A stretch of 10,056 nucleotides of DNA from an uncultured Lachnospiraceae bacterium (GCA_902783295.1 CACZQT010000271.1:1-10056), one strand, 5' to 3'. Positions 1-6,554 are shown, numbered from the stretch's first letter. Notes: a model not told the origin generated them from the sequence alone. Numbers and translations: made by a program.

Positions 1-1112
1 ACCTTGAACGGCAGGCTGGTGGAAACCAGGCCAATGGATGTATTCATAAGCAGATCTACACTGTTGATTTTCGTGTTGATCATATACATGCCGGTGATCG
101 TATTGCCTGCAGTAGTAATGGAAACATCGCCGTCTTCAAAGGTAAACAGGTTATCAATGGTCTGAAGCATCCAGATGCCCTGAAGCAAATCGTCGACTTC
201 GTCAGGACCGACAGGTTTTGTTTCAGACGCTTCGGCTTTTTCTGCAACGGTTTCTTCCGTTACACCCTCTTTGGTATCAGCTGCTTCCGCTTCAGTTTCT
301 TCCGTCACAGCCTCTTCCGTGTTTTCCGCCTCAGCTTCTTCGGCTGCAGTCTCTTCAGCGTCTTCCGCTTCAGCTTCTTCGGTTACAGCCTCTTCCGTGT
401 CTTCTTCAGTTTCTTCGGCTGCAGCCTCTTCAGTCTCTGCCGTTTCGGAATCTTCAGTTTCTTCCGGCATAGCTTCGTTTTCATCGAAGGCGGATGTCTC
501 CGGAACTTCTTCTTCCTTCCAGGATTCCAGTTCCATCGAAGCTTTTTCTCCCTGTGCCGCCAGACCCATGGCCGTTACAACAATTGTCACAGGGCTGTTA
601 TCTATCGGTACGAAGGGGATCGCGGCTGAGATGGTTCCGTTTTTAAGAACAGTTTTGTAAGTATTGTTTACTTCCTCAGGAAGAGTTTCCGAACTGATCC
701 ACGAACTTGCTTTACTGAGCTCTACACCGTACTGATAAGCCTGTATCCGGAAATCCGACTGGACCTGTTTTTCCTGATCTTCTTTGTTGGAATAATCAAA
801 GAGGACTAAAAGGGTTTCGATATAGTCGCTTGATCCACTGGTTTTGAAATTCTGATCGTTCAGAAGAAAGCCTGTATAGAGAAGGGTCCCTCCGGCAGTT
901 TCCAGGAACAGATTGCCGGCATCCTCCGCAGCAGCCGCTTCCAGGCTGCTGATCTGCTGCCCGATTTCGAGCTGAAGTTTCTGCAGATCCTCCAGAGACA
1001 TTTCCTCCAGCTGCGCCGGATCGATTCCGGCGGAGCCTGCGCTGACGGGGCCGGCAGCGGATAAAGCCGTGACCAGAGCCGTCAGCAGACATATAATTCT
1101 TTTCTTCTTCAT
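1..1112 (-). CDS. Secreted DUF5067-like protein with acidic repeat linker, partial at its C-terminus
   Basis: The reading frame is open from ATG at 1112 to the window edge (370 codons, no stop), with AAGGAGGTC 3 bases upstream at 1115-1123. Residues 1-25 form a signal peptide (MKKKR, hydrophobic core, likely cut after VSA), so the product is exported. Residues 31-60 look like a short amphipathic helix (EDLQKLQLEI). Residues about 75-195 resemble the DUF5067 immunoglobulin-like domain of Clostridia secreted proteins (LVLFDYSNKEDQ, then QAYQYGVEL). Residues about 198-298 are a Glu/Ala/Thr-rich linker built of 13-residue repeats. From about 305 a new beta-rich segment begins (LLQGIWMLQT), like small lipocalin-type or DUF5640-like domains, and is cut off. 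There is no lipobox or sortase signal in the visible part. Function is unknown; an envelope or surface role is inference. The DUF5067 match is from memory of family character, not a search. Confidence 0.85.
   Translation of the reverse strand, partial: MKKKRIICLLTALVTALSAAGPVSAGSAGIDPAQLEEMSLEDLQKLQLEIGQQISSLEAAAAEDAGNLFLETAGGTLLYTGFLLNDQNFKTSGSSDYIETLLVLFDYSNKEDQEKQVQSDFRIQAYQYGVELSKASSWISSETLPEEVNNTYKTVLKNGTISAAIPFVPIDNSPVTIVVTAMGLAAQGEKASMELESWKEEEVPETSAFDENEAMPEETEDSETAETEEAAAEETEEDTEEAVTEEAEAEDAEETAAEEAEAENTEEAVTEETEAEAADTKEGVTEETVAEKAEASETKPVGPDEVDDLLQGIWMLQTIDNLFTFEDGDVSITTAGNTITGMYMINTKINSVDLLMNTSIGLVSTSLPFK
240..440 (-). repeat. 39-bp tandem coding repeat (13-residue acidic units)
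   Basis: Within the secreted protein, residues 225-291 split into five units of 13 residues: AETEEAAAEETEE, DTEEAVTEEAEAE, DAEETAAEEAEAE, NTEEAVTEETEAE and, after an AA insertion, DTKEGVTEETVAE. At DNA level this is a degenerate 39-bp minisatellite. It makes a highly negatively charged, probably extended linker between the two folded domains. Such arrays often change copy number between strains. The long serine-rich frame on the opposite strand here is only the complement of this repeat. Confidence 0.8.
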
Positions 1113-1176
1113 TTGACCTCCTTGTATGTACGTAAACCGCTTCTTCGCCGAAGCATCATTTCGAATAGTTACAGTA

Positions 1177-1205
1177 ATTCTATATGAACTGTAGAAGAAT
1201 ATCAA
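1177..1205 (-). promoter_or_regulatory. Sigma-A promoter for the secreted DUF5067-like gene
   Basis: On the minus strand TTGATA (1205-1200) and TAGAAT (1182-1177) are separated by exactly 17 bases, a good vegetative promoter. Transcription would start near 1170, leaving an untranslated leader of about 60 bases with a small GCTTC/GAAGC stem at 1139-1154 and the ribosome site at 1115-1123. A 10-base palindrome, CGTCATGACG (1218-1227), lies just upstream of the -35 box and could be an operator; that is inference. Confidence 0.65.
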
Positions 1206-1300
1206 CTGTTTTTGTGCCGTCATGACGTTTGGTTTTGTACCATCCGAACTATTACCGGGTATTTTGGGACTGTCTGGTATTCTGCGAACTGTTTTCTACT

Positions 1301-1392
1301 GCCTGAAACTCTGTGATTGATTTTATGAACGCCTGGAACTTTGAGAATCATTTTTATGAATGCTTGGAACTGCGTGCTTTTTATGCTACAAT
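1301..1392 (+). repeat. Three degenerate 30/31-bp direct repeats ending in a promoter
   Basis: Units at 1301-1330, 1331-1361 and 1362-1392 each open with GCYTGRAACT and carry a T-run with TTTTATG toward the end. The third unit contains the -35 and -10 boxes of the downstream promoter. The pattern suggests either tandem duplication of a promoter segment followed by decay, or repeated binding boxes three helical turns apart. Looser boxes of the same type lie further upstream at 1241-1250, 1262-1271 and 1281-1290. Confidence 0.55.
1364..1392 (+). promoter_or_regulatory. Sigma-A promoter with extended -10 for the BMP-domain gene
   Basis: TTGGAA (1364-1369), a 17-base spacer and TACAAT (1387-1392), preceded by the extended -10 dinucleotide TG at 1384-1385. 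Initiation would be near 1399, giving a leader of about 135 bases before the start codon at 1535. I see no strong terminator/antiterminator fold in the leader. The -35 box is part of the last repeated GCTTGGAACT box, so a protein bound to the repeats would contact or block polymerase. Confidence 0.7.
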
Positions 1393-1534
1393 AAATAAGA
1401 AAACTGCAGTAATAGAAAACAGTGTATCTGATGTGAAAGCTGCAACGATATGCGGAGTATAAACCAGGACAGAAGGCGAAGGCGAATTACAAAGACTGAC
1501 AGCAGAGATTGAGAACAAAGATTGGGGACTGAAT

Positions 1535-3547
1535 ATGGTAGAAGATTATACGAAAGCCAGGAAACTGGGAGAGAAAGAATATCACCGGATGGTGCAGACG
1601 GGGCATTACCCCTACCTTCCGGCACTGGACTACATGCTGGATAAAGAAGGAACGCTGCCGGAGGAACGCGTGGGCGTGATGGAGATTCCTGTGGATATGA
1701 TCGCAGGTACCAGAACCCAGGGACGGCAGAATGCCTTCGCATCGAATTTTATGCCGCTGCTTGGAGAGGCAACGGAGTTTGCCGGGAAATGGAGCCATCT
1801 GTATCTGGCGCAGATGAAAGAGGGCTTCCGGGAAGAGATTAAGGCGTATGAATATATGCGCCGCTTCTATGTACAGGAAGGCAACAAGCGGGTTTCTGTG
1901 GCAAAATACTTGGGGACTCCGTCGATCAGTGCAGAGGTCATCCGCCTGCTTCCGCCGAAAACGCAGGAGAAAGACAGCCTGGTCTATTATGAGTTCCTGG
2001 AGTTTTTCCGCTGCGCGCCGATCTATGAAATCGGCTTCTCGGAGCCGGGATCCTACAGGAAGCTGGCAGAAGAGCTTGGAATGACGCTCAAAGAACCCTG
2101 GTCGGAAGATGCCATCATGAACCTGCGGTTCGCGTACAACACCTTCCTGAAGCATTATCAGGCTCTTGGAGGCGGACGGTTAAGCATCACCGCAGGAGAT
2201 GCCTTCCTGCTGTATGTGATGGTGTACCGGCTGGACAGCCTGATGACCTGTAAGCAGGCGGAGATACGCAGCCGTATCTCCCGGCTCTGGAAGGAATTTG
2301 TGGCGGAAACCAGAGAAGTACAGGTATCCCTGGTGGAAAAACCTGCAGAAGAGGAAAAAAGCGGCAATCTGGTCAGTAATCTGGCGGGGAGCATCACGCA
2401 GAGCCTGCCGGGCGGCATGAAGACAGCGCTGAAAATTTCTCCCGCCTATACAGAGAGGAAACCGCTGCGGGTATATTTCCTGTACGACCGTGTCCCGGAA
2501 GAATCCAGCTGGATTTACGGGCATGAACTGGGACGGCAGGAGCTGGAACAGGTTTTCCCGGGTGTCGTGAAAACTGCGTTCAAGGTTGTGCAGCCGGGGG
2601 ATGAAGCTTTTGAACAGGCTGTTAAAGAGGCGGCTGAGGACAAGGCGGATGTGATTTTTACCACGTCACCGCTGCAGATGGAAAAAACCCTGCGGGCTGC
2701 CGTGGAATATCCTAAAATCCGCTTCCTGAACTGCTCGATCAATCTGTCAAGAAGCGCGGTGCGTTCCTACTATGCCCGTATGTATGAAGCCAAGTTCCTG
2801 CTGGGAGCTCTGGCAGCGGCGATGGCTGAGAACCACCGTATAGGTTATATGGCGGATTACCCGATTTACGCGACCATCGCCAATATCAACGCGTTTGCGA
2901 TCGGGGCGGCGCTGATTGACCCGGCTGCGAAGATTGTACTGAAATGGTCGACCCGGAAGGATTCTGACTGGCAGAAGGAATTCTGGGCGGAGGGGATCCG
3001 CATCATTTCCGGTCCGGACATGAGCAAGCCGGCAGAGATGGCGTCCCGTGCCTATGGCATTTACCGCATGGACGAGGACGGCAGCGTCGTGAACCTGGCC
3101 ATGCCGGTATGGAACTGGGGAAAATACTACGAGTTGATCGTGAAGAGCGTGCTGGACGGCACCTGGGAGGCCAGAAACCTGGCGAAGAAGGAACAGCCTC
3201 TGAACTACTGGTACGGAATGCTGTCCGGTGTGATTGATGTGATTCTTTCGGAAAAACTGCCTTATTATTCCAGGAAGCTGGTGGGGCTTCTGAAGAATGC
3301 ACTGATCGCGGAAACGCTGAATCCTTTTGACGGAGAACTGCACAGCCAGAGCGGCCTGATCAAGAAGGCGGACGCACCGAGGCTTTCCTACGAAGAGATC
3401 ATTACCATGGCTTGGCTCAATGACAATGTGGAAGGGAAGATCCCGGAATACGAAGCATTGACGGAAACTGCAAAAGAGGCAGTGGCTGTCAGCGGCGTGA
3501 AGGAGAGTGATCCGGCAGCCGAAGTGTCGAAAGAAGGTGTCCAGTGA
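1535..3547 (+). CDS. Cytosolic BMP-domain protein with ParB-like N-terminal region
   Basis: The product has 670 residues. The C-terminal half (about 309-565) has the periplasmic-binding fold of the Bmp/Med family (PF02608), known for nucleoside-binding lipoproteins: KPLRVYFLYDR at the first strand, then ADVIFTTSP, IRFLNCSINL, RIGYMADYPI and an NAFAIGA helix. There is no signal peptide, lipobox or membrane segment, so it should act in the cytosol rather than as a transporter receptor. Residues about 46-130 resemble a ParB/sulfiredoxin-type domain: VMEIPVDMI, then the box VQEGNKRVSVAKYLG (113-127). The tail holds SYEEIITMAWLNDNVEGKIP, a motif I recall from clostridial relatives. The start is ATG 1535 with a modest GGGGA site. 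It probably senses or handles a nucleoside or similar ligand, but this is inference. It is likely cotranscribed with the phosphoesterase 73 bases downstream. Family confidence is high, function confidence low. Confidence 0.85.
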   Translation: MVEDYTKARKLGEKEYHRMVQTGHYPYLPALDYMLDKEGTLPEERVGVMEIPVDMIAGTRTQGRQNAFASNFMPLLGEATEFAGKWSHLYLAQMKEGFREEIKAYEYMRRFYVQEGNKRVSVAKYLGTPSISAEVIRLLPPKTQEKDSLVYYEFLEFFRCAPIYEIGFSEPGSYRKLAEELGMTLKEPWSEDAIMNLRFAYNTFLKHYQALGGGRLSITAGDAFLLYVMVYRLDSLMTCKQAEIRSRISRLWKEFVAETREVQVSLVEKPAEEEKSGNLVSNLAGSITQSLPGGMKTALKISPAYTERKPLRVYFLYDRVPEESSWIYGHELGRQELEQVFPGVVKTAFKVVQPGDEAFEQAVKEAAEDKADVIFTTSPLQMEKTLRAAVEYPKIRFLNCSINLSRSAVRSYYARMYEAKFLLGALAAAMAENHRIGYMADYPIYATIANINAFAIGAALIDPAAKIVLKWSTRKDSDWQKEFWAEGIRIISGPDMSKPAEMASRAYGIYRMDEDGSVVNLAMPVWNWGKYYELIVKSVLDGTWEARNLAKKEQPLNYWYGMLSGVIDVILSEKLPYYSRKLVGLLKNALIAETLNPFDGELHSQSGLIKKADAPRLSYEEIITMAWLNDNVEGKIPEYEALTETAKEAVAVSGVKESDPAAEVSKEGVQ

Positions 3548-3564
3548 CGGCGCAGACGCGCCGT
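3547..3564 (+). other. Stem-loop at the BMP/phosphoesterase junction
   Basis: ACGGCGC and GCGCCGT form a perfect 7-bp stem with the loop AGAC, overlapping the last base of the upstream stop codon. No T-run follows, so it is unlikely to be an intrinsic terminator. It may protect or punctuate a shared mRNA, or be chance in a GC-rich spacer. Confidence 0.45.
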
Positions 3565-3620
3565 TACGGAACGGCAGGCCCGGCGGGGATGGGCGTGACC
3601 TCGGGAAAGGCAGGACATTC

Positions 3621-4295
3621 ATGAAGATACTGGCTGTCAGCGACCGTGAAGAAAAATCACTTTGGGATTACTATGATCCGGAAAAGGTGGCCGGCGTGGA
3701 CCTGATTCTATCCTGCGGAGATCTGGACCCGGCCTATCTGGAGTTTCTGGTAACCATGACCAATCGTCCGCTGCTGTACGTGCGGGGCAATCACGACGAT
3801 AAATATGACAGGAAGCCGCCGGAGGGCTGTATTCCGGTGGATGACCGCCTGTTCGATTTCAACGGCCTGCGCATTCTGGGGCTTGGCGGTTCGATGCGCT
3901 ACAAACCGGAAGGGGAGATGTATACAGAGGCGGAGATGAGGAAACGCGTCCGGAAAGCCAGCCTGCGGCTTGCAGCTGCCGGGGGCTTCGATATCCTCCT
4001 GACGCATGCCCCTGCCAAAGGGTGCGGCGACATGGAAGATCTTCCTCACCGGGGCTTCGAATGCTTTCATGACCTCATGAATAAGTATCATCCGGCCTAT
4101 ATGCTGCATGGTCATGTACATCAGGAATACGGGCACTTCACCCGTGAAAGAGAGCATCCTTCCGGAACTCGTATCGTGAATACCTGCGGCTATGTAATAC
4201 TGGATATTCCGCTTCCGGAACAATCCGGAAGCAGCCGTACCGATTCCCTTCTGTATAAATGGGCCGTACAGCAGAAAGGAAGATATAAACAATAA
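3621..4295 (+). CDS. Calcineurin-like metallophosphoesterase
   Basis: The product has 224 residues and belongs to the metallophosphoesterase superfamily, two-metal enzymes that cleave phosphomono- or diesters in the cytosol. Visible motifs in order: SDREE (7-11), LSCGDL (30-35), RGNHDD (55-60), THAP (128-131) and HGHVH (163-167). The first motif is normally DxH; here the His place is Glu10, which could change metal binding, though from memory clostridial relatives with acidic residues here exist. Length fits the small YfcE-like branch. I chose ATG 3621 because the domain begins right there (MKILAVSD) and a purine-rich GGAAAGGCAGG lies upstream; the in-frame ATG at 3507 would add about 38 basic, low-complexity residues and overlap the preceding gene. 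Placement suggests an operon with the BMP-domain gene. Substrate is unknown. Confidence 0.9.
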   Translation: MKILAVSDREEKSLWDYYDPEKVAGVDLILSCGDLDPAYLEFLVTMTNRPLLYVRGNHDDKYDRKPPEGCIPVDDRLFDFNGLRILGLGGSMRYKPEGEMYTEAEMRKRVRKASLRLAAAGGFDILLTHAPAKGCGDMEDLPHRGFECFHDLMNKYHPAYMLHGHVHQEYGHFTREREHPSGTRIVNTCGYVILDIPLPEQSGSSRTDSLLYKWAVQQKGRYKQ

Positions 4296-4442
4296 CATAT
4301 AAACATAAAAACAGCAGATACTTTCATCGCTTCTTAATAAAGATCATCCCGGTATTGCAGTTGACTTTTGTCCGGAGAAGAGGGAAAATGACCTTAGGAA
4401 AAGACAAATGGGCATCATCCGGATGCCGGAAGGGAGATTGTT

Positions 4443-5312
4443 ATGAAGAAAAAATGCTTACGTCTGGCAGCGGGCAGCCTGGCTGTCCTGATGCTGTTCT
4501 CCTGCGTATGGCCTGTGGAGGCTGCCAAGAAAAAGAAAACCGCCGACCGGGCGGAAGAGCTTCTGATGCTGATTGAACCGGAACAGGACGTGGAGGCACT
4601 CCGAGATTCCTTCTATGAGATTCTGGAGGATGCCAGCATGAGGGATGCAGTGGATACGACGGACTTTACGCTGGCGGATCTGGACGGGGACGGGATTCGC
4701 GAACTCATCCTGATTACCGATGAGACCACCTTTGACATTTATACCGGCGTGGAAGGCGAAGCCCGGTGGGTCGGCTCCTATGAGCAGGCACTGGCAGAGC
4801 TTTATAAGCCTAAAACCGGCAGCGGCGTTTACGCGGTGCGGGACCGGAAGGGGAAACGGTATGTGGACCGTATTACCATCGAAGAGGACGATCTGGATAC
4901 GGAACTCGGACCTCAGCTGGCGGTAGAACAGGTATCCGTGACCAACAAGGCCGGGAAGAACTTTAAGGACGGTACACTGCTGGAAACCTACGATGCCGGA
5001 CTGTTCATCATGGAAGGGGACGAACTGGTGCTGCAGGAGGAAGAAGAATATATCTTCCCGGACGGCAACAAGCGCTATCTGACCTATGACGATCTGGTAG
5101 GCCTGGATGCCAGAACCCTTCGCCTGGGGCGGAACGAGTTCTACGCCCGCCGCGGCCGTATTTTCCAGAGCTCTGATCTGGGAGGGTATTTCCGCTCGAA
5201 GTCCTGGTACAACCCTACCATCAGCGCATCGGATTTCGATGAAAACGTATTTAATAAATACGAAATGTACAATATCAACTTTATCTGGGAATACGAGCAG
5301 AAGTACAACTGA
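4443..5312 (+). CDS. Secreted YARHG-domain protein
   Basis: The product has 289 residues and starts at ATG 4443 behind GAAGGGAGA. Residues 1-27 are a signal peptide (MKKKCLRLAAG, hydrophobic core, WPVEA). LFSC (18-21) is an imperfect lipobox, so lipid attachment at Cys21 is possible but cleavage after Ala27 is equally likely. A basic AKKKK stretch follows. LADLDGDGIREL (78-88) is a DxDxDG calcium-type loop like those in VCBS/FG-GAP repeats. Residues about 226-285 are a YARHG domain (PF13308): LGRNEFYARRGRIF, then a WYNP motif, ending near the C-terminus as usual. YARHG proteins are common extracellular proteins of Clostridia; their function is poorly known and proposed to be cell-wall related. 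No strong promoter is visible in the 147-base gap upstream, so it may be read through from 1535-4295 or use a weak promoter. Confidence 0.88.
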   Translation: MKKKCLRLAAGSLAVLMLFSCVWPVEAAKKKKTADRAEELLMLIEPEQDVEALRDSFYEILEDASMRDAVDTTDFTLADLDGDGIRELILITDETTFDIYTGVEGEARWVGSYEQALAELYKPKTGSGVYAVRDRKGKRYVDRITIEEDDLDTELGPQLAVEQVSVTNKAGKNFKDGTLLETYDAGLFIMEGDELVLQEEEEYIFPDGNKRYLTYDDLVGLDARTLRLGRNEFYARRGRIFQSSDLGGYFRSKSWYNPTISASDFDENVFNKYEMYNINFIWEYEQKYN

Positions 5313-5313
5313 T

Positions 5314-5335
5314 GGGACAAGGGGACAGTCCCCAT
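5314..5335 (-). repeat. Half copy of a REP-like GGGGAC-N-GTCCC palindromic element
   Basis: Read on the minus strand this is ATGGGGACTGTCCCC, TT, GTCCC. It matches the left arm of the 6641-6702 inverted repeat apart from three substitutions. The core GGGGACAGTCCCC at 5321-5333 is itself a dyad with a one-base centre. It begins one base after the stop codon of the YARHG gene and may act as a 3' mRNA hairpin. Confidence 0.6.
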
Positions 5336-5336
5336 A

Positions 5337-5360
5337 GCCTCCCTCTTTGACGGAGGGGGG
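5337..5360 (+). repeat. Palindromic repeat remnant (CCTCCCTC / TGACGGAGGG family), site A
   Basis: GCCTCCCTCT is followed directly by TTGACGGAGGGGGG; CCTCC and GGAGG can pair. The left part matches 6076-6085 and the right part matches the minus strand at 7424-7436. It looks like a shortened copy whose two ends were brought together. It abuts the half REP-like element on its left. Confidence 0.5.
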
Positions 5361-5395
5361 CACTGTTTCCCGGGCCTTGCAAAGAAGAAAACAAC

Positions 5396-5401
5396 AGGAG
5401 G
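5396..5401 (+). promoter_or_regulatory. Ribosome-binding site that fixes a TTG start
   Basis: AGGAGG lies 5 bases before TTG at 5407. It is the only strong Shine-Dalgarno site near the start of the following HAD gene and argues against the in-frame ATG at 5347, which sits inside repeat DNA. Confidence 0.75.
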
Positions 5402-5406
5402 TCTTT

Positions 5407-6027
5407 TTGAAACCTTACGACAATCTGGTGTTTGATGTCGGTCATGTTCTGATGAGTTACCGCATCCCTGCGATGCTGGATGATTACGGGCTGACAGCGG
5501 AAGAGAAGGAGAGGTTCTCCCGGGCGGTTTTCATGAGTCCGTACTGGATGGAACTGGATTATGAACGGATTTCTTTCGAGGAAATTGTTGATAAATTCGT
5601 TGAAGGCGACCCCGGCATGGAAGAGGCCATCCGCTGGTTTTTCTCCCATATGGAATACATGCATGTGGGACGGACGGGGATCTGGAAGCAGGTCCGGAAG
5701 CTGAAAGAGAAAGGGTACCGGATCTACCTGCTGTCCAATTACGGCAGGGAAATGTTCCGCCTTCACACCGAAGGGGCGGATTTTATGCAGCTCCTGGACG
5801 GGAAGGTGATATCCTACGAAATTCATGAGATAAAACCGAATCCGCCGATTTATGAGGAACTGTTCCGGCGGTACAGCCTGGATCCGTCCCGCTGCCTGTT
5901 TTTTGACGACCGTCCTGAGAACGTAGAAGGATCCAGAGCCTGCGGAATGGATGCTGTGCAGGTGACCTCTGAAGAACAGCTCGCCGGTCTCCTCGACCAG
6001 CTGTTGGAAGACCGCTGGGAAAACTAA
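5407..6027 (+). CDS. HAD-superfamily hydrolase, YihX-like (subfamily IA)
   Basis: With the TTG start the product has 206 residues (MKPYDNLVFDVGHVL), a normal length for HAD-IA phosphatases. Motif I is FDVGHVL with nucleophile Asp10; motif II is LLSNYG (Ser110); motif III has Lys143 in IHEIKPNPP; motif IV is CLFFDDRPENV (Asp167, Asp168). The residue two after the nucleophile is Gly instead of the usual Asp, as in the YihX group (DxGNV), whose E. coli member dephosphorylates glucose 1-phosphate. A helical cap occupies about 16-95. The substrate here cannot be read from sequence; a small sugar phosphate is inference. It stands alone between two repeat-bearing spacers with no obvious promoter, so it may be expressed by read-through from the YARHG gene. 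The in-frame ATG at 5347 was rejected for lack of a ribosome site. Confidence 0.87.
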   Translation: MKPYDNLVFDVGHVLMSYRIPAMLDDYGLTAEEKERFSRAVFMSPYWMELDYERISFEEIVDKFVEGDPGMEEAIRWFFSHMEYMHVGRTGIWKQVRKLKEKGYRIYLLSNYGREMFRLHTEGADFMQLLDGKVISYEIHEIKPNPPIYEELFRRYSLDPSRCLFFDDRPENVEGSRACGMDAVQVTSEEQLAGLLDQLLEDRWEN

Positions 6028-6077
6028 GCCTGGCACCTTAAGAAAAGTACATCGCAAGATGGTATGGCAAATGAAGC

Positions 6078-6094
6078 CTCCCTCTCTGAGGGAG
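6078..6094 (+). repeat. Palindromic repeat remnant (CCTCCCTC family), site B
   Basis: CTCCCTC and GAGGGAG form a perfect 7-bp stem with the loop TCT. Including the preceding GC, the left arm GCCTCCCTCT (6076-6085) is identical to that of site A. No T-run follows, so it is a poor intrinsic terminator, though it could stabilise the 3' end of the upstream HAD message. Confidence 0.5.
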
Positions 6095-6115
6095 TATCAC
6101 GTAAAAAGATCAGTT

Positions 6116-6133
6116 CTGCCAGAATAATGGCAG
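6116..6133 (+). promoter_or_regulatory. Inverted repeat over a -10-like box upstream of desulfoferrodoxin
   Basis: CTGCCA and TGGCAG flank GAATAA. The sequence AATAAT (6123-6128) inside it is a 5/6 match to a -10 box, but there is no good -35 at 17 bases, so the promoter call is weak. The dyad could be an operator; it does not resemble a PerR box. Confidence 0.3.
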
Positions 6134-6148
6134 CAAAACTTAAAAAGG

Positions 6149-6164
6149 GCAGCCATCCGGCTGC
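6149..6164 (+). promoter_or_regulatory. Small hairpin directly before the desulfoferrodoxin ribosome site
   Basis: GCAGCC and GGCTGC form a 6-bp stem with the loop ATCC, ending immediately before the purine-rich AGGAAAGAGGG at 6165-6175. It may tune translation initiation; with no homologues to compare, this is inference. Confidence 0.35.
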
Positions 6165-6179
6165 AGGAAAGAGGGTACT

Positions 6180-6554
6180 ATGAAGTTTTACAAATGTGAA
6201 GGCTGCGGGAAACTGGCTGTTTTGTTCAAGGAATCTGCCTGTCCCACAAAGTGCTGCGGAGAACCGATGGTGGAAGTAATCCCCGGGACCACGGACGCTG
6301 CGAAGGAAAAGCACATCCCGGTCATTGAACAGGCAGGGAATATCGTAAAGGTGACGGTAGGCTCCGTAGAGCATCCCATGCTGGAGGCCCACCATATCGA
6401 GTGGATCATTCTGGAAACCAACCAGGGCTTCCAGAAGAAGGATCTGGATCCCGTTGGAAAGCCGGAAGCGGTCTTCGCGCTGGCGGAAGGTGAAACAGTC
6501 TTAGCCGCATACGAAAGCTGCAATCTGCACGGCATCTGGAAAGCAGAAGCATAA
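6180..6554 (+). CDS. dfx: Desulfoferrodoxin (two-iron superoxide reductase)
   Basis: The product has 124 residues, the full length of the family. It reduces superoxide to hydrogen peroxide in the cytosol without making oxygen, using electrons from rubredoxin-type carriers, a defence typical of anaerobes. The N-terminal desulforedoxin domain binds Fe(SCys)4 through Cys6, Cys9, Cys25 and Cys26 (CEGC, KCCGEPM). The C-terminal catalytic domain shows all expected ligands of the Fe(His)4Cys centre: His45 in EKHIPV, His65 in VEHPM, His71, Cys114 and His117 in CNLHGIW, plus the conserved Glu43-Lys44 pair. An additional Cys21 lies near the structural iron site. The start at 6180 is supported by GAAAGAGGG and by the family's usual N-terminus. 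It is followed by a hairpin terminator and appears to be a single-gene transcript; no rubredoxin gene is adjacent. Confidence 0.95.
   Translation: MKFYKCEGCGKLAVLFKESACPTKCCGEPMVEVIPGTTDAAKEKHIPVIEQAGNIVKVTVGSVEHPMLEAHHIEWIILETNQGFQKKDLDPVGKPEAVFALAEGETVLAAYESCNLHGIWKAEA

Noticed and set aside
240..440. Tandem repeat as a CRISPR array
   Set aside because: Units are contiguous, degenerate and keep the reading frame; there are no unique spacers and no cas genes.
271..660. Serine/alanine-rich 129-codon frame on the plus strand
   Set aside because: It is the complement of the acidic repeat in the secreted protein and has no ribosome site.
1449..1511. Short 20-codon frame in the leader of the BMP-domain gene as a possible regulatory peptide
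   Set aside because: It has no Shine-Dalgarno site, and its Arg-rich sequence shows no leader-peptide pattern.
3507..3620. Upstream in-frame ATG that would lengthen the metallophosphoesterase by 38 residues
   Set aside because: It overlaps the end of the BMP-domain gene, adds basic low-complexity residues and has no better ribosome site; the domain begins exactly at ATG 3621.
2747..3622. 291-codon open frame on the minus strand
   Set aside because: It lies opposite the well-supported BMP-domain gene, has a His/Arg/Pro/Leu-rich shadow composition and no recognisable domain.
4361..4389. TTGACT followed at 17 bases by GAAAAT as a promoter for the YARHG gene
   Set aside because: The -35 is good but the -10 has only a poor match; not enough to annotate.
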